DNA of 44,088 nt from Streptococcus moroccensis (GTDB lineage: Bacteria; Bacillota; Bacilli; Lactobacillales; Streptococcaceae), in contig NZ_JAUSTM010000018.1 in the NCBI RefSeq assembly GCF_030812835.1, positions 1-44,088 on the forward strand, given 5' to 3'. Each line of letters opens with the position of its first letter. Positions within the stretch are counted from its first letter, which is position 1. The translations under genes and the position numbers were made by a program. Below are positions 31,874 through 41,471 of the stretch, piece after piece. The notes below the pieces were generated by a model. It did no database searches. It was not told where the DNA came from and worked only from the letters and a program-made list of their open reading frames with translations.

Positions 31874-32944
31874 TTATTTTTCAGGTGCTTCTGGAACTTT
31901 GACTTCTCCATCGATAATAGCTTTTTTAGCAGTAGCTACTGCTTCTGAAGCTTCAGAAGAAAGGTTTGTTTCAGCCAATTCGACACCTTGATCTGCAAGA
32001 GAGAAGGTTACGATTTCACCACCAGGGAATTTGCCATCGATTGCTTGATTAGCAATTTCATGAACAGATGTTCCAACTTCTTTGATCGTTGATGCTAAAA
32101 CAAAGTTAGATTCTTTACCATCTTTAGACGTGTAGTTACCTTCTTCAGATTGGTCACGGTCAACACCGATAACCCATACTTTATCTGCTTCATCAGTTGT
32201 TTCGTTAATGGCTTTAGCAGCTGCAAAGACACCGTTACCAGTACCACCTGAAGCGTGGAAGATAATGTCAGCTCCTGCAGCATATTGAGCTGCAGCAATC
32301 GTTTGACCTTTCGCCGCATCCACAAATGAACCAGCGTAATCTACAGTGATTTTAATATCTGGATTAACTGATTTAACCCCTTCTACGAAACCAGCCTCAA
32401 AGCGGTCAATAACGACACCTTCCATACCACCGATGAAACCAACGTGGTTTGTCTTAGTAGACTTAGCAGCAGCTACACCAGCAAGGTAAGATGCTTCATG
32501 GTCCGCAAAACCGATACTTACAACATTGTCCTTGTCTGCAACAACAGAGTCAACAATAGCGAAATGCGTATCAGGATTATTGTCAGCAGCTTCGCCAATG
32601 GCTGTTTCCAAGGCAAATCCGATACCAAAGACAAGGTTGTAACCACCTGAAACAGCTGAATCAAGGTTAGTCACATACTCTGATTCACTGTTAGATTGGA
32701 AATAAGTGAAACCATTGTCTTTTGACAAACCATGTTCTTCACCCCAAGCTTGCAAACCTTCCCAAGCTGATTGGTTGAAAGAACGGTCATCAACACCACC
32801 AACGTCAGTAACGATAGCAGCCTTGATTGCTGGCTCTTCACCAGTATTTGAAGAAGACGTGTTGTTAGCGGTACGGCTACCACACGCTGCAAGTGTAAGG
32901 GTTGCAACTGCTGCAAGTCCTAAACCTAAAAATTTCTTGTTCAT
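31874..32944 (-). CDS. rnsB: Nucleoside-binding lipoprotein (BMP family, RnsB)
   Basis: This 356-residue protein has a lipoprotein signal with lipobox LAAC (cysteine about residue 21) and then a linker and a BMP/Med-type binding domain: VTDVGGVDDRSFNQSAWEGL, GGYNLVFGIGFALE, GFIGGMEG and FHASGGTGNGVF. It captures nucleosides outside the membrane for RnsACD. Start ATG 32944 opens a normal signal peptide and follows GGAGG; the longer frame adds 20 residues with no signal. A leader of about 210 bases with two hairpins separates it from cdd, so it may have its own control. Confidence 0.92.
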   Translation of the reverse strand: MNKKFLGLGLAAVATLTLAACGSRTANNTSSSNTGEEPAIKAAIVTDVGGVDDRSFNQSAWEGLQAWGEEHGLSKDNGFTYFQSNSESEYVTNLDSAVSGGYNLVFGIGFALETAIGEAADNNPDTHFAIVDSVVADKDNVVSIGFADHEASYLAGVAAAKSTKTNHVGFIGGMEGVVIDRFEAGFVEGVKSVNPDIKITVDYAGSFVDAAKGQTIAAAQYAAGADIIFHASGGTGNGVFAAAKAINETTDEADKVWVIGVDRDQSEEGNYTSKDGKESNFVLASTIKEVGTSVHEIANQAIDGKFPGGEIVTFSLADQGVELAETNLSSEASEAVATAKKAIIDGEVKVPEAPEK

Positions 32945-32997
32945 TGAAATGAACCCTCCTAAAAATTTTTTGCGCAACGGATAAGGTTGCAAAGTTT

Positions 32998-33012
32998 CAG
33001 TCATGATGACTG
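32998..33012. other. Inverted repeat in the rnsB leader
   Basis: CAGTCA and TGACTG flank a three-base centre, about 55 bases upstream of the rnsB start. A second hairpin, GCAAC/GTTGC, lies between it and the ribosome-binding site. Operator or RNA structure are both possible. Confidence 0.35.
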
Positions 33013-33156
33013 TCCAGACCTAAATAATCAAAAATTAAATACAAGTTAACTGATACCATGAAACAAGCGATAACCGGATTTTGTCCCTATCACAATCACT
33101 CGCAAACGCCATACTCAAAAGCAAGCATAAGGAGGACATCAGATGTATTTTTTTCG

Positions 33157-33546
33157 TTAATTTAAATCTGTAAACGAATATGGAAGTAACTCCCCGACTG
33201 TCATCACGACTGTCGTTTTATTTCTAGACACTAAAGTCACTGGCATGTCTTTTTTAAAAAACTCTGCCATAACTTGTCGACAAGCACCACAAGGTGAGAT
33301 CGGTTGCTCAGAGGTCCCATAGACCACAAGCTCTGAAAACTCCTTGTGCCCTTCAGAAACAGCCTTGAAGATTGCTGTTCGCTCACCACAATTGGTCAAG
33401 CCAAATGATGCATTTTCAATATTGCAGCCGGTGTAGACTTCTCCTGCTTTGGTTACTAATGCCGCACCGATTGGAAAATGGGAATAGGGCACATGTGCAT
33501 ACTGACTGGCTGCAATGGCCTGATCAATCAACTCAGTAGTCGCCAT
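33157..33546 (-). CDS. cdd: Cytidine deaminase
   Basis: This 129-residue enzyme deaminates cytidine and deoxycytidine to uridine forms. It has the zinc-site motifs [11 protein letters not shown] (cysteine plus general-acid glutamate) and PCGACRQVM, as in small tetrameric deaminases. The N-terminal [29 protein letters not shown] is typical. Its ATG lies 14 bases inside the end of deoC, so translation is coupled. It prepares imported nucleosides for cleavage by the upstream phosphorylase. Confidence 0.95.
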   Translation of the reverse strand: MATTELIDQAIAASQYAHVPYSHFPIGAALVTKAGEVYTGCNIENASFGLTNCGERTAIFKAVSEGHKEFSELVVYGTSEQPISPCGACRQVMAEFFKKDMPVTLVSRNKTTVVMTVGELLPYSFTDLN

Positions 33547-34195
33547 CCGCTTGCAGTCCTTTCATAATCGCTACACCTGATGAAGCCCCGATACGATTGG
33601 CGCCAGCTTCGATAAAGGCTTGAGCATCTTCTATAGAGCGGGCCCCACCAGAAGCCTTAACTCCCATATCTGGTCCAACAATTTGACGCATTAAGCCAAT
33701 ATCATGAACGTTAGCCCCACCTGTTGAAAATCCCGTCGATGTTTTAACAAAATCAGCTCCAGCAGTTTTTGCCAATTCGCAGGCTACAATTTTTTCTTTA
33801 TCTGTGAGCAGGCAGGTTTCAATGATGACCTTAACCAATTTGTCCCCACTGGCATCCACAACAGCTTTAATATCAGATTCTACTAATTCCAAATCGCCAG
33901 ATTTTAAGGCACCAATATTGATGACCATATCGATTTCATCAGCACCATTAGCAATAGCATCTTCTGTTTCAAAAGCTTTGACGGCAGATGTGTTGGCCCC
34001 AAGAGGAAACCCAATTACCGTACAAACTTTGACATCTGTTTCTTTCAGTTCTTCAGCTGCCAAGGCTACCCATGTAGGGTTGATACAAACACTTGCAAAG
34101 TCATAAGTCTTTGCTTGATCAATGATGGCTAAAACCTGTTCTTTAGTGGTTTCTGGCTTCAAAATAGTGTGGTCTATATATTTATTTAAATCCAT
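33533..34195 (-). CDS. deoC: Deoxyribose-phosphate aldolase
   Basis: This 220-residue class I aldolase cleaves deoxyribose-5-phosphate to glyceraldehyde-3-phosphate and acetaldehyde. It carries [11 protein letters not shown] at the N-terminus, [10 protein letters not shown], and the Schiff-base lysine in [15 protein letters not shown]. Start ATG 34195 is 11 bases after deoA. It completes breakdown of deoxynucleosides released by deoA and overlaps cdd. Together these three genes turn DNA-derived nucleosides into glycolytic carbon. Confidence 0.95.
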   Translation of the reverse strand: MDLNKYIDHTILKPETTKEQVLAIIDQAKTYDFASVCINPTWVALAAEELKETDVKVCTVIGFPLGANTSAVKAFETEDAIANGADEIDMVINIGALKSGDLELVESDIKAVVDASGDKLVKVIIETCLLTDKEKIVACELAKTAGADFVKTSTGFSTGGANVHDIGLMRQIVGPDMGVKASGGARSIEDAQAFIEAGANRIGASSGVAIMKGLQADGDY

Positions 34196-34206
34196 AATCG
34201 TTACCC

Positions 34207-35484
34207 TTAAGATATGATTTCAAGAATCTCAGTTACCTTAACTTCTTCCTTATCTATTTTAACATTTTTTTTGAATTCTGACATTACTTTTTGATCTAAA
34301 TGTTGGTTTGTATAAATTTTTGCGACAATATCACCGATTTTTACGGCATCCCCAACCTTTTTCTCGAATACGATACCGGTTTCATAGTCTAGAACGTCCG
34401 TTTTTACCGCACGACCTGCCCCAAGTTTCATGGCAAAAAGTCCAAACTCAAGAGCTGGTAGCTCAGAAATATAGCCATCCTCTTCAGCCAGAATTTCTAC
34501 CACTTCTGCTACATCAGGCTCTCTGTAGAGATCCGTTAAGTCACCCCCCTGGGTTTCTACCATGGCCTCAAATTTTGCTAATGCTTTTCCATTACTAAGG
34601 TGCTCTTGAATTTCCAAAATAGACTTTTCAACTCCAGCAAGACCCAACATAATTCGAGCAAGTTCGCAGATGAACTGCGTAACGTCTTCACGCCCTTGAC
34701 CTTTCAAGATATCAAGAGCTTCCAAAATTTCTAAGCGATTGCCAATAGCTCTACCAACCGGTTGGCTCATGTTGGTTAAAACCGCAACTGTTTCTCGACC
34801 AACTGCCTTACCTAGATTGACCATGGTCTGGGCTAATTCACGAGCGTCCTCAATATTTTTCATAAAGGCGCCATCTCCAACTGTTACGTCAAGAAGGATG
34901 GCATCTGCACCCGCAGCAATTTTCTTACTCATAACAGAGCTCGCAATCAGTGGAATAATATCGACTGTTGCCGTCACATCCCGAAGGGCATAGAGTAGCT
35001 TATCCGCTTTGACCAGGTTATTGGACTGGCCAATAACAGCTAGACCGATATCTTGGACCTGCTTGATAAAAGCCTCCTGACTTTGTTCTATTTGGTAGCC
35101 CTTTATGGCTTCTAATTTATCCAGAGTCCCACCCGTATGACCGAGACCGCGTCCACTCATTTTTGCAACAGGAACACCGAAGGAAGCTACCAAAGGAACC
35201 AAAATCAAGGTGACTTTATCACCCACTCCGCCGGTAGAATGTTTATCGACTTTAATACCTGGTATCGCTGACAAATCAATTTGGTCGCCAGAAGCTACCA
35301 TGTTCATGGTCAATTCTGAAATCTCTTCGGTTGTCATTCCTTGGAAATAAACCGCCATGGCAAAGGCTGCCATTTGATAATCCGGAACCGAACCGTCCAC
35401 ATAGCCTTCAATTAACCATTTGATTTCATCAGCTGTCAGCGTTTGACCGTCCCGCTTTTTTTGAATTAAATCAACAGCTCTCAT
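34207..35484 (-). CDS. deoA: Pyrimidine-nucleoside (thymidine) phosphorylase
   Basis: This 425-residue enzyme phosphorolyses pyrimidine nucleosides to base and (deoxy)ribose-1-phosphate. Signatures include [20 protein letters not shown] (about 80-99) for phosphate and pyrimidine binding and [18 protein letters not shown]. The length matches Gram-positive pyrimidine-nucleoside phosphorylases (also named pdp), which accept uridine and thymidine. Its ATG lies 14 bases inside the end of the methyltransferase gene and has no clear ribosome-binding site, so it depends on coupling. Confidence 0.94.
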   Translation of the reverse strand: MRAVDLIQKKRDGQTLTADEIKWLIEGYVDGSVPDYQMAAFAMAVYFQGMTTEEISELTMNMVASGDQIDLSAIPGIKVDKHSTGGVGDKVTLILVPLVASFGVPVAKMSGRGLGHTGGTLDKLEAIKGYQIEQSQEAFIKQVQDIGLAVIGQSNNLVKADKLLYALRDVTATVDIIPLIASSVMSKKIAAGADAILLDVTVGDGAFMKNIEDARELAQTMVNLGKAVGRETVAVLTNMSQPVGRAIGNRLEILEALDILKGQGREDVTQFICELARIMLGLAGVEKSILEIQEHLSNGKALAKFEAMVETQGGDLTDLYREPDVAEVVEILAEEDGYISELPALEFGLFAMKLGAGRAVKTDVLDYETGIVFEKKVGDAVKIGDIVAKIYTNQHLDQKVMSEFKKNVKIDKEEVKVTEILEIIS

Positions 35485-36070
35485 CTTTTATACTCTGTAG
35501 GATATAATATCCTTTCTCCTTTCTAAGGGTGGTGACATTGCCAAAAACGCCTTCCATTTTTGCCTTGGCACTCGGAGCCCCTTGTTTTTTTTGAATGACA
35601 ATAGTAAACGTCCCATTCGGATTCAGGTGGTCAATGCTCTCCGTAATGATCCGATGAACGACTTGCTTGCCAGCACGAATTGGCGGATTGGAGATAATAT
35701 GGTCAAAATGTCCTGACACTTGATCATAGCCATCTGATTGCAAAATAGTAGCGTTAACTCCATTAAGCTCAGCATTTTTTTGAGCCAAGTCGAGAGCTCT
35801 CAAATTAACATCAACCATAGTTGGGAAAATCCCTTGACATTTGGCCAAAGCAATCCCTAAAGGTCCATAACCACAGCCAACATCCAATACTGTTTGACCT
35901 TTTTGGAAATCTAGTGCGTTTAAAAGAACTTGACTTCCAAAATCAATCATTTTTTTTGAAAAAACGCCTGCATCTGTCCAAAAAACAAAATCCTGATTTA
36001 ATAAGGTGACTTTTAACTGATGGATATCGTGGGCAGCGTCTGGATTTTCAGCATAATACATTTTACTCAT
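35471..36070 (-). CDS. Class I SAM-dependent methyltransferase (RsmC/YbxB-like)
   Basis: This 199-residue protein has the SAM-binding motif VLDVGCGYGPLGIAL (about 60-74) and the catalytic motif SNPPIRAG, which is the NPP[Y/F/I]-type site of methylases acting on bases of nucleic acid. Homologues are related to RsmC, which methylates a guanine of 16S rRNA. It leads the deoA-deoC-cdd-rns operon, an arrangement that I recall as conserved in streptococci, though its target is not known. Start ATG 36070 is used; a second ATG is nine bases on. No ribosome-binding site is clear. Confidence 0.82.
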   Translation of the reverse strand: MSKMYYAENPDAAHDIHQLKVTLLNQDFVFWTDAGVFSKKMIDFGSQVLLNALDFQKGQTVLDVGCGYGPLGIALAKCQGIFPTMVDVNLRALDLAQKNAELNGVNATILQSDGYDQVSGHFDHIISNPPIRAGKQVVHRIITESIDHLNPNGTFTIVIQKKQGAPSAKAKMEGVFGNVTTLRKEKGYYILQSIKDESC

Positions 36071-36138
36071 ACTATTATTTTACCATAATTAGTTTTGAAG
36101 ACAGCTAAAGATCTTTCTTAAGATTCTTTAGGAATATT

Positions 36139-36176
36139 AGTATATCATTTCCGAACATTTTTTGCAAGCGTTTTCT
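36139..36176 (-). promoter_or_regulatory. Promoter of the methyltransferase-deo-rns operon with overlapping cre
   Basis: TTGCAA (36167-36162) and TATACT (36144-36139) are 17 bases apart, with TG before the -10. The catabolite-responsive element TGCAAGCGTTTTCT (36163-36176) matches the CcpA consensus TGNAARCGNTNNC and overlaps the -35, so CcpA should repress when preferred sugars are present. The leader of about 60 bases contains a hairpin CTAAAGA/TCTTTAG (36130-36104). A weaker extended -10 (TGGTAAAAT, 36085-36077) lies closer to the gene. Confidence 0.75.
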
Positions 36177-36266
36177 TTTTGTGATTCATCTTTTTAAAAC
36201 ATACTTTTCTTGCCAAAATTCTATCATTTTAAGCTATAATAGAAGGAGTTTGAAGGAGAGAAAACC

Positions 36267-37187
36267 ATGTTAAATGAATTTATCAATTTTGAAATTATCT
36301 CTAGAGAGAATTGGCAAAATTTACATCGTAAAACCACCCCACCATTAACCTCTGATGAGCTTGATTCTATCAAATCGCTGAATGACCGCATTAGCCTTCA
36401 GGATGTGATTGATATTTACTTACCTTTAACAAGCCTAATTCGTATTTATAAAAAATCAAATGACGATTTATCTTTTTCAAAAAGTCTTTTTTTACAAGAA
36501 AAAATTCGTCAATTACCTTTTATTATAGGTGTTTCAGGGTCAGTAGCTGTCGGTAAGTCAACAACAAGCCGTCTTCTTCAAAAACTCCTAGCAGGAACCT
36601 TTAAAAATGCTCGTGTTGAAATGGTGACCACAGATGGTTTTCTATATCCTAACGCTGTTTTAGAAGAAAAAGGGATCATGGACCGTAAAGGGTTCCCAGA
36701 ATCTTACGATATGGAATTATTGCTTAACTTTTTAGACACCATAAATAGCGGTCAAGACTGTGCTATCCCGATTTATTCCCATGAAACCTACGATATTTTA
36801 AAAGACCAAGAACAGAAGATTGAAGCCCCTGATTTTTTGATTGTGGAAGGAATTAATGTGTTCCAAAGTCCTCAAAACCATGGTCTCTACATCAGTGATT
36901 ACTTTGACTTCTCAATTTATGTCGATGCGGACCATGATGCTATTGAAAGCTGGTATATTGAACGCTTCAGTAAACTACTGCAATTGGCTGAAACTGATCC
37001 AGATAACTATTATCACCAATTTACACAACTCCCCTACTCAGAAGCAATTCAACTGGCAAGGGATACCTGGAAATCGATCAATCTTCCAAATTTAGAGCAA
37101 TTCATTCAACCCACCAGAAGCAGGGCTGATCTCATACTACACAAGTCTGCCAACCATAAGATTGATAAAATTTACCTTAAAAAATAA
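36267..37187 (+). CDS. coaA: Pantothenate kinase, type I
   Basis: This 306-residue enzyme phosphorylates pantothenate, the first step of coenzyme A synthesis. It has the P-loop [20 protein letters not shown] (about 91-110), [30 protein letters not shown] and [10 protein letters not shown], all typical of prokaryotic type I kinases. The start follows GGAGAG. A promoter with TATAAT at 36235-36240 lies close upstream. It precedes rpsT, as in other streptococci. Confidence 0.95.
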   Translation: MLNEFINFEIISRENWQNLHRKTTPPLTSDELDSIKSLNDRISLQDVIDIYLPLTSLIRIYKKSNDDLSFSKSLFLQEKIRQLPFIIGVSGSVAVGKSTTSRLLQKLLAGTFKNARVEMVTTDGFLYPNAVLEEKGIMDRKGFPESYDMELLLNFLDTINSGQDCAIPIYSHETYDILKDQEQKIEAPDFLIVEGINVFQSPQNHGLYISDYFDFSIYVDADHDAIESWYIERFSKLLQLAETDPDNYYHQFTQLPYSEAIQLARDTWKSINLPNLEQFIQPTRSRADLILHKSANHKIDKIYLKK

Positions 37188-37194
37188 ATAATGC

Positions 37195-37223
37195 TTGTCA
37201 AACAGTGTATTTTCAGATATAAT
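37195..37223 (+). promoter_or_regulatory. Promoter of rpsT
   Basis: TTGTCA (37195-37200) and TATAAT (37218-37223) are 17 bases apart, a near-consensus promoter suited to a ribosomal protein gene. Confidence 0.82.
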
Positions 37224-37255
37224 GGTATGGTTAGATTAAGATGGAGGTGAACAAA

Positions 37256-37489
37256 TTGGCAAATATTAAATCAGCTATCAAACGCGCTGAATTGAACGTT
37301 CAACACAACGCTAAAAACTCAGCACAAAAATCAGCAATGCGTACAGCGATTAAAGCTTTCGAAGCTAACCCTTCTGAAGAACTTTTCCGCGCAGCTAGCT
37401 CAGCGATCGATAAAGCAGAAACTAAAGGCTTGATCCATAAAAACAAAGCTAGCCGTGACAAGGCTCGTCTTGCTGCTAAATTAGCTTAA
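37256..37489 (+). CDS. rpsT: 30S ribosomal protein S20
   Basis: This 77-residue basic helical protein binds 16S rRNA. The conserved N-terminus [13 protein letters not shown] shows that translation begins at TTG 37256, six bases after the strong site GGAGGTG; an ATG 15 bases upstream overlaps that site. A TTG start is known to be used by S20 in E. coli, where it helps autoregulation, so the same control may hold here. The gene has its own promoter and terminator. Confidence 0.95.
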   Translation: MANIKSAIKRAELNVQHNAKNSAQKSAMRTAIKAFEANPSEELFRAASSAIDKAETKGLIHKNKASRDKARLAAKLA

Positions 37490-37498
37490 TAAGATATT

Positions 37499-37530
37499 CA
37501 ACCACTTCTTCTTTCAGAAGTGGTTTTCTT
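37499..37530 (+). terminator. Terminator of rpsT
   Basis: AACCACTTC and GAAGTGGTT form a 9-bp stem followed by TTCTT, 11 bases past the stop. The next gene begins 22 bases later, so read-through may express it. Confidence 0.75.
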
Positions 37531-37551
37531 AATCATTCATTGAGGAAACCT

Positions 37552-38061
37552 ATGAAAATCGCTATTATTGGATACTCTGGCGGAGGCAAATCAACACTGG
37601 CCTCTAAACTCGCTGACGCTTATAATATTCCAAAACTCCATCTTGATCAGCTTCAGTTTTTACCAGACTGGCAAAGCAGGCTCCAGTCTGAAGTTGCCCA
37701 AGATGTGAAAATATTTTTAGACAATCACCCTGAATGGGTTATTGATGGTAACTACAGTTTTGCGCATTACGACAGGCGTATGGCTGAAGCTGACCAGATT
37801 ATTTTTTTGAATTTCAATCGGATACAGTCCCTATGGCGAGCGGTCAAACGATACCAAACTTTCAAAGGGCGGGTCCGTGACAGTAGCGCCCCGGGCTGCC
37901 CTGAACAATTAGATTGGGAATTTATCTATTGGATATTATGGAAAGGACGCTCTAGAAGAGCCAAACAAAGATACCAAGAACTCATCGAAAAGTACCCTAA
38001 AAAAGTCATAGTCCTAAAAAATCAAACAGACATTGATTTATTTCTGGAAAAATTAGGTTGA
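37552..38061 (+). CDS. P-loop protein resembling DNA topology modulation (FlaR-like) or adenylate kinase
   Basis: This 169-residue protein has the P-loop GYSGGGKSTLASKLA (about 7-21), LHLDQLQFLPDW, WVIDGNYSF and a lid-like region rich in arginine (about 88-140). It matches proteins annotated as DNA topology modulation protein FlaR, whose biochemical role is not clear and which look like small nucleotide or nucleoside kinases. Start ATG 37552 follows GAGGAAACC. No dedicated promoter is evident, so it may depend on read-through from rpsT. Confidence 0.72.
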   Translation: MKIAIIGYSGGGKSTLASKLADAYNIPKLHLDQLQFLPDWQSRLQSEVAQDVKIFLDNHPEWVIDGNYSFAHYDRRMAEADQIIFLNFNRIQSLWRAVKRYQTFKGRVRDSSAPGCPEQLDWEFIYWILWKGRSRRAKQRYQELIEKYPKKVIVLKNQTDIDLFLEKLG

Positions 38062-38189
38062 GATTAGCTAATAGTGCTTAAAAACAAGTTGGGACCCTTC
38101 TCTTAGTTGCAGATAGGTCTGAGTTCATCAAAATCAGTTGGCGCCACCTCATTTTTTTCAATATGCTAAATGAAGCATTCTCAACTATT

Positions 38190-38233
38190 AAAAAACCTTC
38201 TAAAGTTCGTTAGCAAACTTTAGAAGGTTTTTT
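38190..38233. terminator. Bidirectional terminator between the P-loop gene and ciaH
   Basis: AACCTTCTAAAGTT and AACTTTAGAAGGTT form a 14-bp perfect stem with A-tract and T-tract on each side. Confidence 0.9.
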
Positions 38234-38256
38234 GCCAGGCTTAAGATTGGCTGTCA

Positions 38257-39636
38257 TCATAATGGTAATCGTATTTCAAAAATGGTTCCGTTAGGAACGC
38301 GGTCATGGACTAAAATTTGCCCTTTTAATTGGTCAACAATTTGTTTTGCTAGAGAAAGGCCAAGTCCAAAACCGCCATTCTGGCGAGTTCTAGCCTTATC
38401 CACACGGTAAAATCGGTCAAAGACTTTTTTCTTGTTTTCATCTGATATGCCGACACCGTTGTCTTCCACTGTTATCACCAGTAGCCTTTCCCTCACTTTA
38501 GAGGTAATCCTTATCTCACCATCCTCTCCAGTGTATTTCACAGCATTGTCAAATAAAATGGTAATTAGCTGTTTGAGAAGGGCACTATCTGCCTTAATTG
38601 TTTTTCTAACCAAATTCTGGGATTTGAATTGCTTCTCATTTTCCTCAGCGATAAGAGAGAAATTTTCAAACATAGATTCAAAAAAACCAGGCTCAACTGT
38701 CTCCATGACAACTTTTAATTGGCCATCTCTTCTTGCCAAATTAAGAAGGTTGGTTGTTAACAATCGCATATTCCGAACCTCTTCCAAACTGGAGGCAATC
38801 GATTCAGACTCTTCTAATATCGTTGCATCTGGTTTACGAAACAAGGATTCCAACCGGTTTTGTAGAACGGCAAGAGGTGTCCTCAACTCATGACTGGCAT
38901 TTTCCACAAATGCCTTTTGTTTTTCAAGAGAATCTCTAATGGGTTTTACAGTAATCACAGTTAGCATTAATGCAGCAAAAGTCGAAGCTAACCAAAACCC
39001 AATCATCACATAAAGCACAATGCGTCTAGTTGCATCTCCAGTTGACTTTAACTGCGTCACATTGATGAGTGACATGGCATATTTCACGGAGCTATCTTGT
39101 AAATAACTGTCATCAAGTTCGACTATGACATATCGGTAAGTATCAATGGTATCAAAACTTGTGGTAATTTCAAGTTCCTGAATGACCCCCAAATTGCTAA
39201 AATTTGGATTTATTTTGTCTAAACCTAAAACATGATCAAGTCGTGTAACTGGATTTTTATCTTCATCAAACAAAATAGCTTGGCTACTAGTCCCTATTTT
39301 AATGTCTAATTTTTTTATTCTGGGAGCTTCACTAACTTCATTGTCATCACTATTTTCACCCGTGGTCACTTGGTTCTCATCTTCAATGATTTCTTCCACA
39401 GCCGTGATTTTTCCTTCTTCGTTGATTAAAGAACGAACTTGAGCAATATAGAGAATATTCCCAGGATTTTCGATTTGATAGTCTAAGGTTTTATCCGTAT
39501 TCTGATATAAACTATTGGTTATTAACTGAAGGATAATCACTGTCATCGCTAAGAAAATAACTGTAAATACACTAAAATATCTCAAAAAATATTTGAAGAT
39601 ATCTGATTTAAAGATTGATTTTACTTTAGTCCACAT
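38257..39636 (-). CDS. ciaH: Sensor histidine kinase CiaH
   Basis: This 459-residue kinase has membrane helices at about 18-40 and 206-230, an extracellular sensor region of about 165 residues between them, the phosphorylated histidine H249 in [11 protein letters not shown], the N-box LFDNAVKYT and G-boxes VEDNGVGI and [10 protein letters not shown]. With CiaR it controls competence, cell-wall stress tolerance and beta-lactam response in streptococci. It overlaps ciaR by 11 bases. The sensor contains an acidic stretch around residues 84-100 that may bind cations. Confidence 0.93.
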   Translation of the reverse strand: MWTKVKSIFKSDIFKYFLRYFSVFTVIFLAMTVIILQLITNSLYQNTDKTLDYQIENPGNILYIAQVRSLINEEGKITAVEEIIEDENQVTTGENSDDNEVSEAPRIKKLDIKIGTSSQAILFDEDKNPVTRLDHVLGLDKINPNFSNLGVIQELEITTSFDTIDTYRYVIVELDDSYLQDSSVKYAMSLINVTQLKSTGDATRRIVLYVMIGFWLASTFAALMLTVITVKPIRDSLEKQKAFVENASHELRTPLAVLQNRLESLFRKPDATILEESESIASSLEEVRNMRLLTTNLLNLARRDGQLKVVMETVEPGFFESMFENFSLIAEENEKQFKSQNLVRKTIKADSALLKQLITILFDNAVKYTGEDGEIRITSKVRERLLVITVEDNGVGISDENKKKVFDRFYRVDKARTRQNGGFGLGLSLAKQIVDQLKGQILVHDRVPNGTIFEIRLPL

Positions 39637-40300
39637 TTCGTAATATATACCCTACACTTCTTAAGGTTGATAAATTTTTCACGAATTCAGTGCCCTTTAA
39701 TTTTTTTCTAATTTTAGAGACATAGACCTCGACAACTGAAACAGTGGTGTCACTGTCAAATCCCCAGATTCGGTCAAAAATTTGATTTTTGGGCAAGATA
39801 ACATTTTGATTTTGTAAAAAATAAACGAGTAAATCAAACTCTTTTCCTAAAAGCTCTACTTCCTGGCCATTGACCAAGACGACGTTTGTTGCTAAATTGA
39901 CTGTAACATCTCCATAGGAAAGAGTGTTCTCTGTTAATTTTCCTGACCGTTTGAGTAAGGCTTGAATACGCATTTTGAGTTCCTCAAGGTAAAAAGGCTT
40001 GGTCAGATAGTCATCTGCTCCTAGTTCAAAACCATGCCCCTTATCATCCAATGATTCTTTGGCTGTCATAATGAGGACAGGTGTTGTGATTCCTTTTTGA
40101 CGGAGTTCCTTAAGAACGGTAAAACCATCTTTTTCAGGTAGCATCAAATCCAGCAAAATCAAATCATAAACGCCAGATTCTGCTTCATAAATGCCCTCTT
40201 CGCCATCAAAAACCTGCATGACATCTGCAAAATCATCTAAGAAGTCAAAGACCGAATTGGATAGGCTAAGGTCATCTTCTACAAGTAATATTTTTATCAT
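39626..40300 (-). CDS. ciaR: Response regulator CiaR
   Basis: This 224-residue OmpR/PhoB-type regulator has the receiver acidic pair E8-D9-D10, phosphorylated D51 in [14 protein letters not shown] in MTAKES, K in LTKPF, and a C-terminal winged helix with [16 protein letters not shown]. CiaR binds direct TTTAAG repeats; upstream only a half site is visible (TTTAAG near 40408, minus strand). A promoter with extended -10 TGGTATAAT lies at 40331-40323. Its stop overlaps the start of ciaH. Confidence 0.94.
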   Translation of the reverse strand: MIKILLVEDDLSLSNSVFDFLDDFADVMQVFDGEEGIYEAESGVYDLILLDLMLPEKDGFTVLKELRQKGITTPVLIMTAKESLDDKGHGFELGADDYLTKPFYLEELKMRIQALLKRSGKLTENTLSYGDVTVNLATNVVLVNGQEVELLGKEFDLLVYFLQNQNVILPKNQIFDRIWGFDSDTTVSVVEVYVSKIRKKLKGTEFVKNLSTLRSVGYILRNVD

Positions 40301-40494
40301 TCGTTTAACCTCGTTTTTCTTATATTATACCACGTCAGTCTATAAATCACTAGGACCCACACATTATCTGACATAAAGGGGTTGTTTTCATTATACACAT
40401 TCATCTTAAACGAGGCTAAAATCAACTCAATCCTGATAAAATAAAAGGCTTATGATATACTGGAATAAAAAAAGACAAAGCATGGAGATATCCT

Positions 40495-41361
40495 TTGGAA
40501 CAATTAGATCTTTTTTTCCCATCTGCTAGCGTAACCAATACACAACTTGAGCAAATAGGTATGGTAAGTATTCCTCGCTCAGATGGCAAATGGCTTAATC
40601 TTAAGAGCAACGAATTGACAAGGCGAGAGCAACTCTTATTAGAGCAACTTCTTTCATCAGAAAAAGAGGGTGCTTCGTCTAATCCTTGGTATGCTTACCT
40701 CGTTCGAAATCAGGGGCCCCTTCCTAGTCAAGTCAGACTGGTTCAATTTTTGCATGTTCAAATCATCCGACATACTGATCAAAATGATTTTGAAGCGGAA
40801 TGGTTGGACGTGCTTACACACCTACTTCCAAATCTCGTCACGTCTCTAAAAATCACTCCCGATCGCTATGTCTTTATCCTCAATCAGGATCCCCACTTCT
40901 CTGTTGAATCGATAATGGCAGAGATTTTAGCTAGTATGGAATTTGACTTTGGTATGACAATAACGGCTTTTCTTGGTCAAATGTGGCCTGAAAAGATGAT
41001 GTCCAACTGGGCAGAAGCATATCAGTTAGAGGCCCACCTTTTTAGCCACAATCTTCATAAGGCTAGCTTCTCAGGCTTTAATCAGTTTTCAATCACTTTA
41101 TTGCGAACAGCTGGAGAAACCTCAGCTGACCTGTACTCTCTTTTGGCCCAGCTTATTATGGGCCAGGACGACATGGAAGAAACCATTAAAGCACTATGGG
41201 AAGAGCAAGCTGTTGTCACAAAGGCGGCTCAGAAACTTTACATTCATCGAAACACCCTTCAGTATCGCTTGGATAAATTTCAGGAGCAGACTGGCCTTTC
41301 CCTCAAAAACATGGATGACTTGGCTGTTTGCTATGTCGCTTTATTACAGTTCTCATCTTGA
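40495..41361 (+). CDS. PucR-like regulator with C-terminal HTH_30 domain
   Basis: This 288-residue protein ends with VTKAAQKLYIHRNTLQYRLDKFQEQTGL (about 240-267), the PucR-type helix-turn-helix. The rest (about 1-235) resembles no domain I can name with confidence; its middle part may be a diverged GGDEF-like or ligand domain. The start is TTG 40495 with GGAGAT upstream. It lies 110 bases before msmK, with a terminator between, and may control sugar-transport genes. That role is inferred from position only. Confidence 0.75.
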   Translation: MEQLDLFFPSASVTNTQLEQIGMVSIPRSDGKWLNLKSNELTRREQLLLEQLLSSEKEGASSNPWYAYLVRNQGPLPSQVRLVQFLHVQIIRHTDQNDFEAEWLDVLTHLLPNLVTSLKITPDRYVFILNQDPHFSVESIMAEILASMEFDFGMTITAFLGQMWPEKMMSNWAEAYQLEAHLFSHNLHKASFSGFNQFSITLLRTAGETSADLYSLLAQLIMGQDDMEETIKALWEEQAVVTKAAQKLYIHRNTLQYRLDKFQEQTGLSLKNMDDLAVCYVALLQFSS

Positions 41362-41394
41362 CATTTTGTGCAGCTTGCACAAAATGTTTTTTTC
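41361..41394 (+). terminator. Terminator of the PucR-like gene
   Basis: ACATTTTGTGCA and TGCACAAAATGT form a 12-bp perfect stem with a GCT loop followed by seven T. Confidence 0.9.
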
Positions 41395-41420
41395 TTTTTA
41401 AGCACCCTGACCAAAGAAAA

Positions 41421-41453
41421 ATAAAACGTTTTCATTTATAATAACTTTATAAT
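41421..41453 (+). promoter_or_regulatory. Promoter region of msmK with a cre-like palindrome
   Basis: ATAAAACGTTTTCAT (41421-41435) is close to the symmetrical CcpA site ATGAAAACGTTTTCAT. TATAAT lies at 41448-41453, so the site overlaps the expected -35 and would give repression. The -35 itself is weak. Confidence 0.55.
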
Positions 41454-41471
41454 GAATAAGGAGGAACCAGC

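Noticed and set aside
40300..40420. CiaR autoregulatory site upstream of ciaR
   Set aside because: Only one TTTAAG half is seen; the second half at the required 5-base spacing is missing.
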